From the NCBI RefSeq assembly GCF_014207705.1, contig NZ_JACHIU010000001.1:4518501-4582500 (forward strand): DNA of 64,000 nt. The letters run 5' to 3'. This DNA is from Sphaerisporangium rubeum. Lineage in GTDB: Bacteria; Actinomycetota; Actinomycetes; Streptosporangiales; Streptosporangiaceae. Below are positions 22,737-31,714 of the stretch, in pieces. A program made the translations under genes and the position numbers. The notes below the pieces were generated by a model. The model saw nothing but the letters and a program-made list of their open reading frames with translations. It was not told the DNA's origin and searched no databases. Within the stretch, counting starts at the first letter, position 1; every line of letters begins with the position of its first letter.

Positions 22737-24574
22737 GCCGACACCTCCTCGCCGGGCAGGTCCTCGAGATCGCGTACGTCCTCGCCGAGCGCCGCGCGCT
22801 CGGCCTCCTCGCGCTCATACGCGGTGACGAGGTCGCGGTACCCGGCGCAGCGCAGCAGCAGCCGTTCGTGGGTGCCCTGGTCGGCCACGGCGCCGTGCTC
22901 CAGGTACACCACCTCGTCGGCCAGCGCGATGGTGGCCATCCGGTACGCGACCACCACCACGGTCGACCCGCCGGAGCCCTCGCGCAGCCCCCGCAGGATG
23001 CGTCCCTCCACCTGCGCGTCCACGCTGGAGGTGGCGTCGTCCAGGATGAGCAGCCGTGGCTCGCGCACCAGGGCCCTGGCGAGGGCCAGCCGTTGCCGCT
23101 GACCGCCGGACAGTGTGGCGCCTCGTTCGCCGATGCGGGTGTCCAGGCCCTTCGGCAGCGCGCTGACGAACCCCTCGGCCTGCGCGAGCCGCAGCGCGGC
23201 CCAGATCCGCTCGTCCGGCACGTCACCGGTGCCGAGGGTCAGGTTGCCGCGCACGGTGTCGTCGAACAGGAACGTCTGCTGCGGCACGAGCGCGGCGGCG
23301 GCGCTGATCTCGCCGCGGGCCAGATCACGCAGGTCCGTGCCGTCCAGCAGGACCGCTCCCTCGTCGGGGTCGACGAGCCGGACCAGGAGCTGGGTGAGGG
23401 TCGACTTGCCGGAACCGGTGGGGCCGACGACGGCGACGGTGCGGCCGGGCCGCACGCCGAACGTCACGCCGGACAGCACCGGGACACCGGGGACGTAGCC
23501 GTACCGCACGTCGCGGACCTCCACCCGGGCCCCGCCTGAGCCCGTCAGGCGCGCGGCGCCGTGCTCCATGGACCCGGTGGCCGACAGCACGGCCTGGACG
23601 CGGGTCCAGCCGACCACGCTGCGCGGCAGCTCGGCGAGGACCCAGCCGAGCGCGCGGATCGGGAAGGCCAGCAGGGTGAACAGGTAGGCCACCTGGATCA
23701 GCTCGCCGGCGGTGACGCCGCCGGACGACAGCCGCAGCGCGCCGAAGCCGAGGACCGCGAGCACGCCGAGGGTGGGGAGGGCCTCAAGCAGCGGGTCGAA
23801 CATGCCGCGGATCCGGCCGACGGCGATGTTGGCGTCGCGCAGCCGCGCGGCCTTGGCCTGGAAGCGCGCGGCCTCGTCGTCCTCACGGCCGAGGGTCTTG
23901 ACGACCAGCGCGCCGTCGAAGCTCTCGTGCGCGATCTCGCTGACCTCGGCGCGCAACTGCTGCGCCTTCATCACCAGCGGCGACAGCCTGCGCTGGTACA
24001 CGAAGTTGAGCACCGCGATGGCCGGGAAGATCAAAAAGCCGATGAGCGCGAGCACCGGGTCCACCAGCACGATCGCGACGGCGGCGGTCACCAGCATCAC
24101 GACCACGCCGACCGCCATCGGCAGTGGCGCGAGCGGCCCCCAGGCGGCCTCGACGTCGGAGCCCGCGTTGGACAGCAGCTGACCGGTGGGGTGGCGGTGG
24201 TGCCAGGCGAGCGGCAGGCGCAGGTACTGGCGGGTCACGTCGCGGCGCGACCTGGCCTGCATGCGGTACTGCATGATGCCGGCCAGCACCCGGCGCGCGA
24301 TCACGCCGGCGGCCTTGAGCACCGCGACGCCGACGATGAGCAGCGCGGCGGCCAGCAACGCGCCGGTGGTGGCGTGACCGTCGCGGAAGGCGGGGAGCAC
24401 CACCTCCTCGGTCGCCTTGCCGAGGGCCCAGGAGGCTCCGACGGTCATCACGCCGTAGACGGCGCTGCCGAGGACGGCTCCGGCGAAGATCCCGGGCTCG
24501 CCGCGCACGGCGTGGCCGATGACGCGGAACCCTTCACGCATGACGCTCGGCTGGTGCTCCTGCTCGGTCGGCAC
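22733..24574 (-). CDS. ABC exporter half-transporter, degenerate NBD
   Basis: 613 residues from the GTG at 24574 (AAGGA 8 nt upstream). An earlier in-frame start at 24763 lacks support. Exporter domain about 25-330, ATPase about 350-590. Walker A (GPTGSGKST) and signature (LSGGQRQ) are canonical. The residue after Walker B is Asp (LLILDDATSSVD) instead of Glu, and the switch His is replaced by Tyr (VAYRMAT). It should therefore supply a good signature loop but a weak hydrolysis site to the heterodimer with the next gene. Acidic C-terminal tail. Confidence 0.92.
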   Translation of the reverse strand: MPTEQEHQPSVMREGFRVIGHAVRGEPGIFAGAVLGSAVYGVMTVGASWALGKATEEVVLPAFRDGHATTGALLAAALLIVGVAVLKAAGVIARRVLAGIMQYRMQARSRRDVTRQYLRLPLAWHHRHPTGQLLSNAGSDVEAAWGPLAPLPMAVGVVVMLVTAAVAIVLVDPVLALIGFLIFPAIAVLNFVYQRRLSPLVMKAQQLRAEVSEIAHESFDGALVVKTLGREDDEAARFQAKAARLRDANIAVGRIRGMFDPLLEALPTLGVLAVLGFGALRLSSGGVTAGELIQVAYLFTLLAFPIRALGWVLAELPRSVVGWTRVQAVLSATGSMEHGAARLTGSGGARVEVRDVRYGYVPGVPVLSGVTFGVRPGRTVAVVGPTGSGKSTLTQLLVRLVDPDEGAVLLDGTDLRDLARGEISAAAALVPQQTFLFDDTVRGNLTLGTGDVPDERIWAALRLAQAEGFVSALPKGLDTRIGERGATLSGGQRQRLALARALVREPRLLILDDATSSVDAQVEGRILRGLREGSGGSTVVVVAYRMATIALADEVVYLEHGAVADQGTHERLLLRCAGYRDLVTAYEREEAERAALGEDVRDLEDLPGEEVSA

Positions 24575-24720
24575 GCGGGGGATCCTTTCGTCGGGACGAC
24601 CGGTGCGCGGGCCTCTGGGGAAACGGCCCGCCTCAATCCCTATCATTCGCGGCAAGCGGTTTATTCCCGTCTCCGAGCGTGCCGTATCACCGCGCACGCG
24701 GCGCGGCACGCGGCGGCGGT

Positions 24721-24726
24721 TACAGT
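24721..24726 (+). promoter_or_regulatory. -10 element of a probable leaderless transcript
   Basis: TACAGT ends 6 nt before the GTG start of the TIGR03085-like gene, so transcription would begin at the start codon. There is no Shine-Dalgarno sequence in the short space. Confidence 0.5.
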
Positions 24727-24732
24727 GATCAG

Positions 24733-25368
24733 GTGACATACGCAGCAGCCGAGCGCGCCGCACTGTCGGACCTGCTCGGTCACCTCGGCCCGGACGCCAC
24801 CACCCTGTGCGAAGGGTGGACGACGGCCGACCTCGCCGCTCACCTCGTGCTGCGCGAGCATCGGCCCGACGCCGCCGGCGGCATCCTGATCAAGGGGCTC
24901 GCCGGGTACACCGCGTCGGTGCAGGACAAGATCAAGAAGAGCCGGAGCTGGCCCGCGCTGGTGGACACCGTGCGCACCGGCCCGCCCCTGTGGTCGCCGT
25001 ACCGTCTGCCCGGAGTGGACGGCCTGGTCAACCACCTGGAGCTGTTCGTGCACCACGAGGACGTACGGCGCGCGCAGCCCGGGTGGGAGCCGCGTGAGTT
25101 GCCGGCCGCGCAGCAGGAGGAGATCTGGAAGCGGGTGGCAGGCGGCGCGCGCCTGATGCTGCGCCGCTCCCCGGTGCCGATCGTGCTGCGCCACCCCGAC
25201 GGCCGCACCGCCGGCGCCGCGGCGGGGCCCGGCCCCCGCGTCACGGTGACGGGCCCGCCGGCCGAGCTGCTGCTGTTCGCCTTCGGCCGCCAGGACCACG
25301 CGCGCGTCTCCTACGAAGGCGACGAGACGTCGGTCTCCCGCGTGCGGTCGGCTTCCCTCGGCCTCTGA
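24733..25368 (+). CDS. TIGR03085 family metal-binding protein
   Basis: 211 residues; start chosen at GTG 24733 because the leaderless -10 box lies 6 nt upstream and the protein then begins at the conserved AAAERAALSDLLGHLGPDA segment. It resembles the mycothiol maleylpyruvate isomerase/DinB fold group: an N-terminal helix pair with LCEGWTTADLAAHLVLREHRPD, and a later HHEDVRRAQPGWEPR segment. These carry His residues able to bind a metal. The function of this subfamily is not established; a mycothiol-dependent role is often assumed. Divergent from the ABC exporter. Confidence 0.85.
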   Translation: MTYAAAERAALSDLLGHLGPDATTLCEGWTTADLAAHLVLREHRPDAAGGILIKGLAGYTASVQDKIKKSRSWPALVDTVRTGPPLWSPYRLPGVDGLVNHLELFVHHEDVRRAQPGWEPRELPAAQQEEIWKRVAGGARLMLRRSPVPIVLRHPDGRTAGAAAGPGPRVTVTGPPAELLLFAFGRQDHARVSYEGDETSVSRVRSASLGL

Positions 25369-25418
25369 GCGAGGGCTTCGACGGCCGCCGAGCCGGCACC
25401 GCGCATCTGGAGGACCGG

Positions 25419-25461
25419 AATCGGCCCGGATCGGCCCAGAATCGGCCCAGAATCGGCTCAG
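25419..25461. repeat. Short tandem repeat, about 4 x 11 bp
   Basis: Units AATCGGCCCGG, ATCGGCCCAG, AATCGGCCCAG and AATCGGCTCAG follow head to tail, 51 bp after the TIGR03085-like gene. They lie in the 315-bp gap 25369-25683, which also holds two copies of TTGAGGCGGCC (25567-25577, 25599-25609), a candidate promoter and a 30-bp palindrome. Confidence 0.7.
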
Positions 25462-25524
25462 TGCTTCGCGTCCACGGCCGGGACGATATTCGGACGGCCC
25501 GGAACCCCGGCGTGCCGCCAGGCG

Positions 25525-25553
25525 TTCAGCTTCCCGGAACAGTTAGATAGATC
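25525..25553 (+). promoter_or_regulatory. Candidate promoter for the 55-aa membrane peptide gene
   Basis: TTCAGC (25525-25530), a 17-bp spacer and TAGATC (25548-25553) point toward the small gene at 25684. Transcription from here would give a leader of about 125 nt containing the two TTGAGGCGGCC repeats and the 30-bp palindrome. Confidence 0.35.
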
Positions 25554-25638
25554 CGTTCATGTCGCCTTGAGGCGGCCACAACCCCCCAAAATGATCGTTT
25601 GAGGCGGCCGACCGGCGTTCCCCAAGGTCGGCGACCTG

Positions 25639-25668
25639 GTCCGCCGGAGTTCCGGAACTCCGGCGGAC
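25639..25668. promoter_or_regulatory. Perfect 30-bp palindrome just upstream of a small gene
   Basis: Arms 25639-25653 and 25654-25668 are exact reverse complements with no loop, centred on TTCC/GGAA. It ends 15 bp before the ATG of the 55-aa gene and directly abuts its ribosome site. As RNA it would fold into a hairpin next to the start. It may be the terminator of the preceding gene, an operator, or a translation-control stem. Confidence 0.6.
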
Positions 25669-25683
25669 ACGCAAGAAAGGCAC

Positions 25684-25851
25684 ATGCCGATGAAGGGCAA
25701 AAAGGTACTCGTCTACCTGGCCGTGGCCTTCTTCGTCTTCTACCTCTACTCCCGGCCCGCCGACGCCGCCGACGCCGTGCGCGGGCTCATGGACGGCATC
25801 GGCGACGGCGCCTCGCGGCTCGCCCTGTTCTTCTCCGAGCTCCTCGGCTGA
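25684..25851 (+). CDS. Small single-span membrane protein, 55 aa
   Basis: Starts at ATG 25684 (AAAGG 3 nt upstream) or, better spaced, at the in-frame ATG 25690. After a basic start (MPMKGKK) comes one helix (VLVYLAVAFFVFYLY), then an amphipathic part (ADAADAVRGLMDGIGDGA) and a second hydrophobic end (LALFFSELLG). It is convergent with hisF, whose stop lies 18 bp away. Coding character is supported by the GC-rich third positions and by the membrane-protein pattern. Function unknown; similar tiny proteins occur in actinomycetes, as I recall. Confidence 0.75.
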   Translation: MPMKGKKVLVYLAVAFFVFYLYSRPADAADAVRGLMDGIGDGASRLALFFSELLG

Positions 25852-25869
25852 CCGTCCTTGGCGGCCGGT

Positions 25870-26640
25870 TCAGCGCACGGGGTGGCCGGACCGGCGCAAG
25901 GTGTCCTTGACGTCGGAGATGGCGAGCGTGCCGAAGTGGAAGACGCTGGCCGCGAGCACGGCGTCCGCGCCGGCGTCCACCGCCGGCGGGAAGTCGTCGA
26001 GCGCGCCGGCGCCGCCACTGGCGATCACCGGGACGGTCACGGCCTTGCGCACGGCGCGGATCATCTCCAGGTCGTAGCCTCCCTGGGTGCCGTCGCCGTC
26101 CATGGAGTTGAGCAGGATCTCCCCCACGCCGTACTCCTGGCCGCGGCGGGCCCATTCGACGGCGTCGATGCCGGTGCCGCGGCGGCCCCCGTGGGTGGTC
26201 ACCTCGAAGCCCGAGGGGGTCGGCGGGCCGTCCACGACGCGGCGTGCGTCCACCGACAGCACCACGCACTGCGCGCCGAACCGGCGGGACGCCTCGGTGA
26301 GCAACTCAGGACGCGCGATGGCGGCGGTGTTGAGCGCCACCTTGTCGGCGCCGGCGCGCAGCAGGCGGTCCACGTCGTCGGCCGACCGCACCCCGCCGCC
26401 GACGGTGAGCGGGATGAAGACCTGCTCGGCGGTGCGGCTCACCACGTCGTACATGGTGGCGCGGTCGCCGGAGGACGCCGTGATGTCGAGGAACGTCAGC
26501 TCGTCGGCGCCTTCGGCGTCGTAGCGGCGGGCCAGCTCCACCGGGTCGCCGGCGTCCCGCAGGTTCTCGAAGTTCACGCCTTTGACGACCCGGCCGGCGT
26601 CGACGTCCAGACAGGGGATGACCCGCACGGCCACCGTCAT
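25870..26640 (-). CDS. hisF: Imidazole glycerol phosphate synthase, cyclase subunit
   Basis: With HisH it converts PRFAR to imidazole glycerol phosphate and AICAR. The 256-residue TIM barrel has catalytic Asp residues in [15 protein letters not shown] (about residue 12) and [11 protein letters not shown] (about residue 132), and phosphate loops [12 protein letters not shown] and [13 protein letters not shown]. It starts within the priA stop (ATGA overlap at 26637-26640) and is the last gene of the his operon. Confidence 0.95.
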   Translation of the reverse strand: MTVAVRVIPCLDVDAGRVVKGVNFENLRDAGDPVELARRYDAEGADELTFLDITASSGDRATMYDVVSRTAEQVFIPLTVGGGVRSADDVDRLLRAGADKVALNTAAIARPELLTEASRRFGAQCVVLSVDARRVVDGPPTPSGFEVTTHGGRRGTGIDAVEWARRGQEYGVGEILLNSMDGDGTQGGYDLEMIRAVRKAVTVPVIASGGAGALDDFPPAVDAGADAVLAASVFHFGTLAISDVKDTLRRSGHPVR

Positions 26641-27359
26641 GAGCGGACCGCCGCGAGCGCCTCCCGCAGGGTGAACGCCTGCGCGTACAGGGCCTTGCCG
26701 ACGATGGCCCCCTCGACGCCCTCCGGCACGAGGTCCGCGAGGACACGCAGGTCGTCAAGGGAGGACACGCCGCCGCTGGCGATCACCGGCTTGTCGGTGC
26801 GCGCGCAGACCTGGCGCAGCAGCTCGACGTTGGGGCCGCGCAGCGTGCCGTCCTTGGTGACGTCGGTGAGGACGTAACGGGGACAGCCGTCGGCCTCCAG
26901 GCGGTCGAGGACCTCCCACAGGTCGCCGCCCTCGCGGGTCCAGCCGCGTGCGGCGAGGGTGGTGCCGCGCACGTCGAGGCCGACGGCGATGCGGTCGCCG
27001 TACTCGGCGATGATCTTGGCGCACCAGGCGGGGTCCTCAAGGGCCGCCGTGCCGATGTTCACGCGGCGGCACCCGGTGGCGAGCGCGGCCTCGAGGGAGG
27101 CGTCGTCGCGGATGCCGCCGGACAGCTCCACCTGGACGTCCAGCGCCTTCACCACCGAGGCGAGCAGCTCACGGTTGGAGCCGCGGCCGAAGGCGGCGTC
27201 CAGGTCCACGAGGTGGACCCACTCGGCCCCCGCCTCCTGCCACGCCAAGGCGGCGGCCAGCGGATCGCCGTACGACGTCTCCGTCCCGGCCTCACCCTGC
27301 ACCAGCCGGACGGCCTGACCGTCCGCGACGTCCACCGCGGGCAACAGCACCAGCGACAT
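26637..27359 (-). CDS. priA: Bifunctional phosphoribosyl isomerase (HisA/TrpF)
   Basis: A 240-residue (beta/alpha)8 isomerase. Both general acid/base Asp residues are present ([15 protein letters not shown] and [16 protein letters not shown]). In actinobacteria this single enzyme isomerises both ProFAR (His) and PRA (Trp); the lack of any trpF here, with trpC, trpB and trpA all present, agrees with that. It lies 3 bp after the small membrane gene and overlaps hisF by ATGA. Confidence 0.93.
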   Translation of the reverse strand: MSLVLLPAVDVADGQAVRLVQGEAGTETSYGDPLAAALAWQEAGAEWVHLVDLDAAFGRGSNRELLASVVKALDVQVELSGGIRDDASLEAALATGCRRVNIGTAALEDPAWCAKIIAEYGDRIAVGLDVRGTTLAARGWTREGGDLWEVLDRLEADGCPRYVLTDVTKDGTLRGPNVELLRQVCARTDKPVIASGGVSSLDDLRVLADLVPEGVEGAIVGKALYAQAFTLREALAAVRS

Positions 27360-27362
27360 GAT

Positions 27363-27701
27363 CTACGACCTCCGGTCGAATGCGACGGTGACGAGCACCG
27401 GGAACAACAACAACGACAGCACCAGCACACCGAGGCGTGCCGCCCACCCACTGAGCAGCAGCCACGCGCCGGCCTGGACCAGCACGAAAAGCAGCACCAT
27501 CACGGCGTTCTGCACGCGGCGGCGCCTGGCGATCAGCCCACCCTGGCGCGCCACCCGGACCGGCCGCGGCGCCAGCGACGCCACCCGCTCGCGGCGCTCA
27601 CGCCACCTGGCGCGGCGCGCGTCCTTGGCGGCGCGCAGCGCCTCCTGCCGCGCGCGCTCGGCCTCACGCTCGGCGCGGCGCTTCGCACGCTCCTTGCTCA
27701 T
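27363..27701 (-). CDS. Small basic membrane protein in his operon
   Basis: 112 residues. The first 60 are extremely rich in Arg, Ala and Glu (KRRAEREAERARQEALRAA), likely a charged helix in the cytoplasm. Two membrane helices follow (AVMVLLFVLVQAGAWLLLSG and LGVLVLSLLLFPVLVTVAF) with almost no tail. It sits between hisH and priA, 3 bp before priA, as a similar gene does in other actinomycetes by my recollection. Function unknown. A repeat upstream duplicates its start region. Confidence 0.8.
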   Translation of the reverse strand: MSKERAKRRAEREAERARQEALRAAKDARRARWRERRERVASLAPRPVRVARQGGLIARRRRVQNAVMVLLFVLVQAGAWLLLSGWAARLGVLVLSLLLFPVLVTVAFDRRS

Positions 27702-27736
27702 GCCGGGCTCACGCCGTCCACACGCTCCTCGCTCAT
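27698..27736 (-). CDS. Possible 12-aa upstream peptide made by duplication of a start region
   Basis: The start of the 112-aa gene (27701) is preceded by a near copy of itself. On the minus strand GGCGTGAGC-C/G-CGGCATGAGC followed by AGGAGCG occurs twice, 35 bp apart. The upstream copy gives ATG at 27736 and a 12-codon frame MSEERVDGVSPA whose TGA overlaps the ATG of the real gene (ATGA). It could be a leader peptide giving translational coupling, or just a small duplication. Confidence 0.3.
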   Translation of the reverse strand: MSEERVDGVSPA

Positions 27737-27760
27737 GCCGCGCTCACGCCGCCAAGAGGT

Positions 27761-28387
27761 TCACAGCGTGGCCAGCCAGTTCTTCAGCAGCAGCGCACCG
27801 GCGTCCCCGGACTTCTCCGGGTGGAACTGCGTCGCCATGAGCGGGCCGTTCTCGACCGCGGCCACGAACGGCACGCCGTGCTCGGCCCAGGTGACGAGCG
27901 GCGCGCGGAAGCCGTCGCCGCCGAGCGGCTCGAACCTGCGCACACCGTAGGAGTGCACGAAGTAGAAGCGGGTGGACGGGTCGAGACCCTCGAACAGCAC
28001 CGAGCCGTCGGGGGCCTGGACGGTGTTCCACCCCATGTGGGGCAGCACGGGTGCGTCGAGGCGCTCCACGACGCCGGGCCACTCGCCGCAGCCCTCGTGG
28101 TGCTCGCCGTGCTCCACCCCCTCGGCGAAGAGGATCTGCATGCCGACGCAGATGCCGAGCACCGGCCGGCCACCCGCGAGGCGGCGGCCGATGATCTGCT
28201 CGCCGCGCACGGCCCGCAACCCGGCCATGCAGGCGCCGTAGGCACCCACCCCCGGCACGACCAGGCCGTCGGCGGCGAGCGCCGCGTCGAAGTCGGCGGT
28301 GACGGTCACCTCGGCCCCCGCACGCGCGAGCGCGCGCTCGGCGGACCGCAGGTTGCCCGAGCCGTAGTCGAGGACGACGACGTTCAC
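27761..28387 (-). CDS. hisH: Imidazole glycerol phosphate synthase, glutaminase subunit
   Basis: A class I amidotransferase feeding ammonia to HisF. 208 residues from GTG 28387. The catalytic triad is Cys in [10 protein letters not shown], and His plus Glu in [12 protein letters not shown]; the oxyanion strand is VPGVGAYG. Two further in-frame GTGs lie at 28390 and 28393. The chosen start overlaps the stop of the 51-aa gene by GTGA (28384-28387). Confidence 0.94.
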   Translation of the reverse strand: MNVVVLDYGSGNLRSAERALARAGAEVTVTADFDAALAADGLVVPGVGAYGACMAGLRAVRGEQIIGRRLAGGRPVLGICVGMQILFAEGVEHGEHHEGCGEWPGVVERLDAPVLPHMGWNTVQAPDGSVLFEGLDPSTRFYFVHSYGVRRFEPLGGDGFRAPLVTWAEHGVPFVAAVENGPLMATQFHPEKSGDAGALLLKNWLATL

Positions 28388-28539
28388 CACCACAGCACCC
28401 CCGCTCCGATGGCCATCGCCGCGCCGACGCCGGCCACCACGGCGGCGGTCCTCAGGCCCTGCTTGGCGAACGACACGACGCCGCCGATGAGGAACAACCC
28501 GATGAAGATCATCACCGGGGCCGTCCAGTTGGAGCTCAC
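28384..28539 (-). CDS. Small membrane protein, 51 aa, coupled between hisB and hisH
   Basis: Reads from GTG 28539 to TGA 28384. Its start overlaps the hisB stop by GTGA and its stop overlaps the hisH start by GTGA. The product begins [20 protein letters not shown], continues with a short basic stretch (SFAKQGLR), and ends in a second hydrophobic segment ([21 protein letters not shown]): two short membrane spans. The exact double overlap and the clean hydrophobic pattern argue strongly for a translated gene. No function is known to me. Confidence 0.85.
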   Translation of the reverse strand: MSSNWTAPVMIFIGLFLIGGVVSFAKQGLRTAAVVAGVGAAMAIGAGVLWW

Positions 28540-29156
28540 AGCACCCCCTTGGTGCTCGGCACCCCGGTCGCGCGCGGGTCGCGCTCACTGGCCGCGCGCA
28601 GCGCTCTGGCCAGCGCCTTGAACTGCGCCTCCACGATGTGGTGCGCGTTGCGGCCGTACGGCACCCGCACGTGCAGGCACACGGCGGCCTGGGCCACGAA
28701 GGACTCCAGGATGTGCCGGGTCAAGGTGGTGTCGTACTCGGGGCCGATCATCGGGGCCATGCCGTCCGGCTCGCTGTGCACGAGGTAGGGACGGCCGGAG
28801 AGGTCCACGGTCACCTCGGCGAGGGCCTCGTCCAGGGGGCAGGACGCGCTGCCGAACCGCCGGATGCCGGACTTGTCGCCGAGGGCCTCGCGGAACGCCG
28901 CGCCGAGTGCCAGCGCCGTGTCCTCGATGGTGTGGTGGGAGTCGATGTGCAGGTCGCCGTCGGTCTTCACGGTCAGGTCGAACAGGCCGTGCTTGCCGAG
29001 CTGAGCGAGCATGTGGTCGAAGAACCCGACGCCGGTGGCGACGTCCACGCGTCCGGTGCCGTCGAGATCGACCTCGACCAGCACCGAGGTCTCCTTGGTG
29101 GTGCGCTCGACGCGGCCCGTCCTCTGCCTGGGCTCGGCTGCGGCGGGACTGGTCAC
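28536..29156 (-). CDS. hisB: Imidazoleglycerol-phosphate dehydratase
   Basis: Dehydrates imidazole glycerol phosphate to imidazole acetol phosphate. 206 residues from GTG 29156, monofunctional (no phosphatase domain). The metal-binding His motifs are present: [30 protein letters not shown] and the later [13 protein letters not shown], which bind two Mn ions in this family. It overlaps hisC by GTGA (29153-29156). Confidence 0.95.
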   Translation of the reverse strand: MTSPAAAEPRQRTGRVERTTKETSVLVEVDLDGTGRVDVATGVGFFDHMLAQLGKHGLFDLTVKTDGDLHIDSHHTIEDTALALGAAFREALGDKSGIRRFGSASCPLDEALAEVTVDLSGRPYLVHSEPDGMAPMIGPEYDTTLTRHILESFVAQAAVCLHVRVPYGRNAHHIVEAQFKALARALRAASERDPRATGVPSTKGVL

Positions 29157-30313
29157 GAGGTCTCCTCGAGGTCGTCGGTGTTCCGGTGATCCGGGGTGTC
29201 GCCTGAGTGCGCGATCGGGGGGTGGTCCGCGAGCACCGCGGCCATGGCGTGGCGGAACGCCGCCATGTCGCCGGCGGTGCCGATCGAGACGCGCAGCCAC
29301 TCGGGGGGGCCGACCTCGCGGACCAGCACCCCGTGGCCGAGCAGCGCCTGCCAGACGGCGCCGCGGTCGGCGAACCGGCCGAAGAGCACGAAGTTGGCGT
29401 CGGAGTCGGCCACCGTCAGTCCGTGCTCGCGCAGCCACGCCACCACGTCGTCGCGCTCGGCCCGCAGCCGGTCGACCGTGCCGAGCAGCGCGGCGCGGTG
29501 CGCCAGCGCCACCCGGGCCGCGGCCTGGGTCAGCGTGGACAGGTGGTACGGCAGGCGCACCAGCAGCAGCGCCTCCACCACCGCGGGATCGGCGGCGAGG
29601 TAACCGAGGCGCGTACCGGCCATGGCGAACGCCTTGGACATGGTGCGCGTGACGATCAGCCGCGGATTGCCAGGCAGCAGCCCGAGCGCGCTCGGCGTGC
29701 CGGTGCGCGCGAACTCGTAGTAGGCCTCGTCCACGACCACGATGCCAGGCGCGGCCTTGACGACCCGCTCCACCACCTCCAGCGGCAGCGCCGTGCCGGT
29801 GGGGTTGTTGGGGCTGGTCAGGAAGACCACGTCGGGACGGTGCTCCTCGATCGCGGCCACCGCGCGGTCGGCGTCCAGCCCGAAGTCGTCCTCGCGCGCA
29901 CCGGAGATCCACCGGGTGGACGCGCCGGTGGTGATGATCGGATGCATGGAGTAGGACGGCTCGAACCCCATCGCGCCGCGGCCCGGCCCGCCGAAGGCCT
30001 GGAGGATCTGCTGGAGGATCTCGTTGGACCCGTTGGCGGCCCACACCTGCGCCGGGACGACGCCGTGGCCGAGGAAGGACGCGAGGTCCTCGCGCAGCGC
30101 CACGGCGTCCCTGTCGGGGTAGCGGTTGAGGACGCTCGCCTGGGAACGCACCGCCTCGGCGAGGTCGTCCACCAGCTCCGGCGGCGGCGGGTAGGGGTTC
30201 TCGTTGGTGTTGAGCCGCACCGGCACGTCGAGCTGCGGCGCGCCGTACGGCGTGCGGCCACGCAGATCGTCGCGCAGCGGCAGATCGTCCAGCCGGACAC
30301 GGTCGCCGCTCAT
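29153..30313 (-). CDS. hisC: Histidinol-phosphate aminotransferase
   Basis: A PLP aminotransferase giving histidinol phosphate. 386 residues, fold type [12 protein letters not shown] is the N-terminal substrate arm, [13 protein letters not shown] the conserved Asn loop, and the Schiff-base Lys lies in [17 protein letters not shown]. The ATG overlaps the hisD stop (ATGA, 30310-30313), so translation is coupled along hisD-hisC-hisB. Confidence 0.95.
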   Translation of the reverse strand: MSGDRVRLDDLPLRDDLRGRTPYGAPQLDVPVRLNTNENPYPPPPELVDDLAEAVRSQASVLNRYPDRDAVALREDLASFLGHGVVPAQVWAANGSNEILQQILQAFGGPGRGAMGFEPSYSMHPIITTGASTRWISGAREDDFGLDADRAVAAIEEHRPDVVFLTSPNNPTGTALPLEVVERVVKAAPGIVVVDEAYYEFARTGTPSALGLLPGNPRLIVTRTMSKAFAMAGTRLGYLAADPAVVEALLLVRLPYHLSTLTQAAARVALAHRAALLGTVDRLRAERDDVVAWLREHGLTVADSDANFVLFGRFADRGAVWQALLGHGVLVREVGPPEWLRVSIGTAGDMAAFRHAMAAVLADHPPIAHSGDTPDHRNTDDLEETS

Positions 30314-31614
30314 CGGTCTCCCTCCGGGAAGCGCGCGCGCACCGCCGCGCCGTGGGCCGGGAGGTCCTCGGCCTCCGACAGCGCGTAGACGTGTGGCGCG
30401 GCCTGCGCCAGCGCCTCACGGGTGTAGTCGACGACGTGCACCCCGCGCAGGAACGTCTGCACCGACAGCCCCGAGGAGTGGCAGGCGCAGCCGCCGGTGG
30501 GAAGCACGTGGTTGGACCCGGCGAGGTAGTCGCCGAGCGACACCGGCGCGTACGGCCCGATGAAGATCGCGCCGGCGTTGCGCACCCGCGCGGCGACCCC
30601 GGCGGCGTCCGCCGTCTGGATCTCCAGGTGCTCGGCGGCGTAGGCGTCGGCGACCCGCAGCGCGTCGTCGACGCCGGACACCAGCACGATCGCCGACTGC
30701 GGCCCCGACAGGGCCTCGGCGATGCGCTCGGAGTGGCGGGTCGCGGCGACCTGGCCGGGGAGTTCCTTCTCGACGGCGTCGGCGAGGCGCTCGCTCGGCG
30801 TGACCAGCACGGCGGCGGCGATGACGTCGTGCTCGGCCTGGCTGATCAGGTCGGCGGCGACGTGCGCGGGATCGGCGGTGTCGTCGGCCACGATCATGAT
30901 CTCGGTGGGCCCGGCCTCGGAGTCGATGCCGACGCGGCCCTTGAGCAGGCGCTTGGCGGCGGCCACCCAGATGTTGCCGGGGCCGGTCACCATGCTCACC
31001 GGGGGGCACTCCTCGGTGCCGTAGGCGAACATCGCCACGGCCTGCGCGCCGCCGACGGCGTACACCTCGTCCACGCCGAGCAGCGCGCACGCGGCGAGGA
31101 TCGACGGGTGCGGCAGTCCGCCGTGCTCGGCCTGCGGCGGCGAGCTGACGGCCAGCGACGGCACACCGGCCTCCTGCGCCGGCACGACGTTCATCACGAC
31201 GCTGGAGGGGTAGACGGCGCGGCCGCCGGGGACGTACAGCCCGACGCGGTCCACCGGCACCCAGCGCTCGGTGACCGTGCCACCCGGGACGACCTGGGTC
31301 GTGACGTCCTGCCTGCGCTGGTCGCGGTGCACCAGGCGCGCGCGGCGGATCGACTCCTCGAGCGCGGCGCGCACCGCCGGGTCGAGCGCCTCGAGCGCGG
31401 CGGAGATCGCCGCCACCGGGACCCGAGTGGAGGTGAGCTCGACGCCGTCGAAGCGCACGGTGAGCTCCCGCACGGCCGCCGCTCCCCTATGGCGCACGTC
31501 GTCGCACAGAAGGCGCACGGCGGTGAGGGCGGCCTCGACGTCGAGGTCGGCACGGGGCAGCAGGTCTCGCGGATCGGACGGCAGTGACCCGCGCAGGTCG
31601 ATACGGGTTATCAC
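30310..31614 (-). CDS. hisD: Histidinol dehydrogenase
   Basis: Oxidises histidinol to histidine in two NAD-dependent steps. 434 residues with the usual motifs: [19 protein letters not shown], the [18 protein letters not shown] region, [11 protein letters not shown], and [20 protein letters not shown]. The last contains His/Glu/Asp-type Zn ligands and the Gly-rich active-site loop. The GTG start has no ribosome site but a TAGACT box 6 nt upstream. It is the first gene of the operon. Confidence 0.95.
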   Translation of the reverse strand: MITRIDLRGSLPSDPRDLLPRADLDVEAALTAVRLLCDDVRHRGAAAVRELTVRFDGVELTSTRVPVAAISAALEALDPAVRAALEESIRRARLVHRDQRRQDVTTQVVPGGTVTERWVPVDRVGLYVPGGRAVYPSSVVMNVVPAQEAGVPSLAVSSPPQAEHGGLPHPSILAACALLGVDEVYAVGGAQAVAMFAYGTEECPPVSMVTGPGNIWVAAAKRLLKGRVGIDSEAGPTEIMIVADDTADPAHVAADLISQAEHDVIAAAVLVTPSERLADAVEKELPGQVAATRHSERIAEALSGPQSAIVLVSGVDDALRVADAYAAEHLEIQTADAAGVAARVRNAGAIFIGPYAPVSLGDYLAGSNHVLPTGGCACHSSGLSVQTFLRGVHVVDYTREALAQAAPHVYALSEAEDLPAHGAAVRARFPEGDR

Positions 31615-31620
31615 CGGACC

Positions 31621-31626
31621 AGTCTA
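31621..31626 (-). promoter_or_regulatory. hisD -10 element, probable leaderless mRNA
   Basis: On the minus strand TAGACT is followed by six bases (GGTCCG) and then the hisD GTG. Transcription would start at or next to the start codon. It shares the 100-bp divergent region 31615-31714 with the ybaK promoter. Confidence 0.5.
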
Positions 31627-31702
31627 CGGAGGGTGGCGAGGCGTTCCGGCGTCCGTCCGCCATTCGGACGATGCCTTTACATTGTAGATTTTAGTTCGGC
31701 AT

Positions 31703-31708
31703 TAAGCT
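31703..31708 (+). promoter_or_regulatory. ybaK -10 element, probable leaderless mRNA
   Basis: TAAGCT lies 6 nt before the ybaK GTG. A weakly matching TTGTAG lies about 15 bp upstream in an unusually AT-rich patch (31680-31710). Confidence 0.5.
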
Positions 31709-31714
31709 TGCGCC

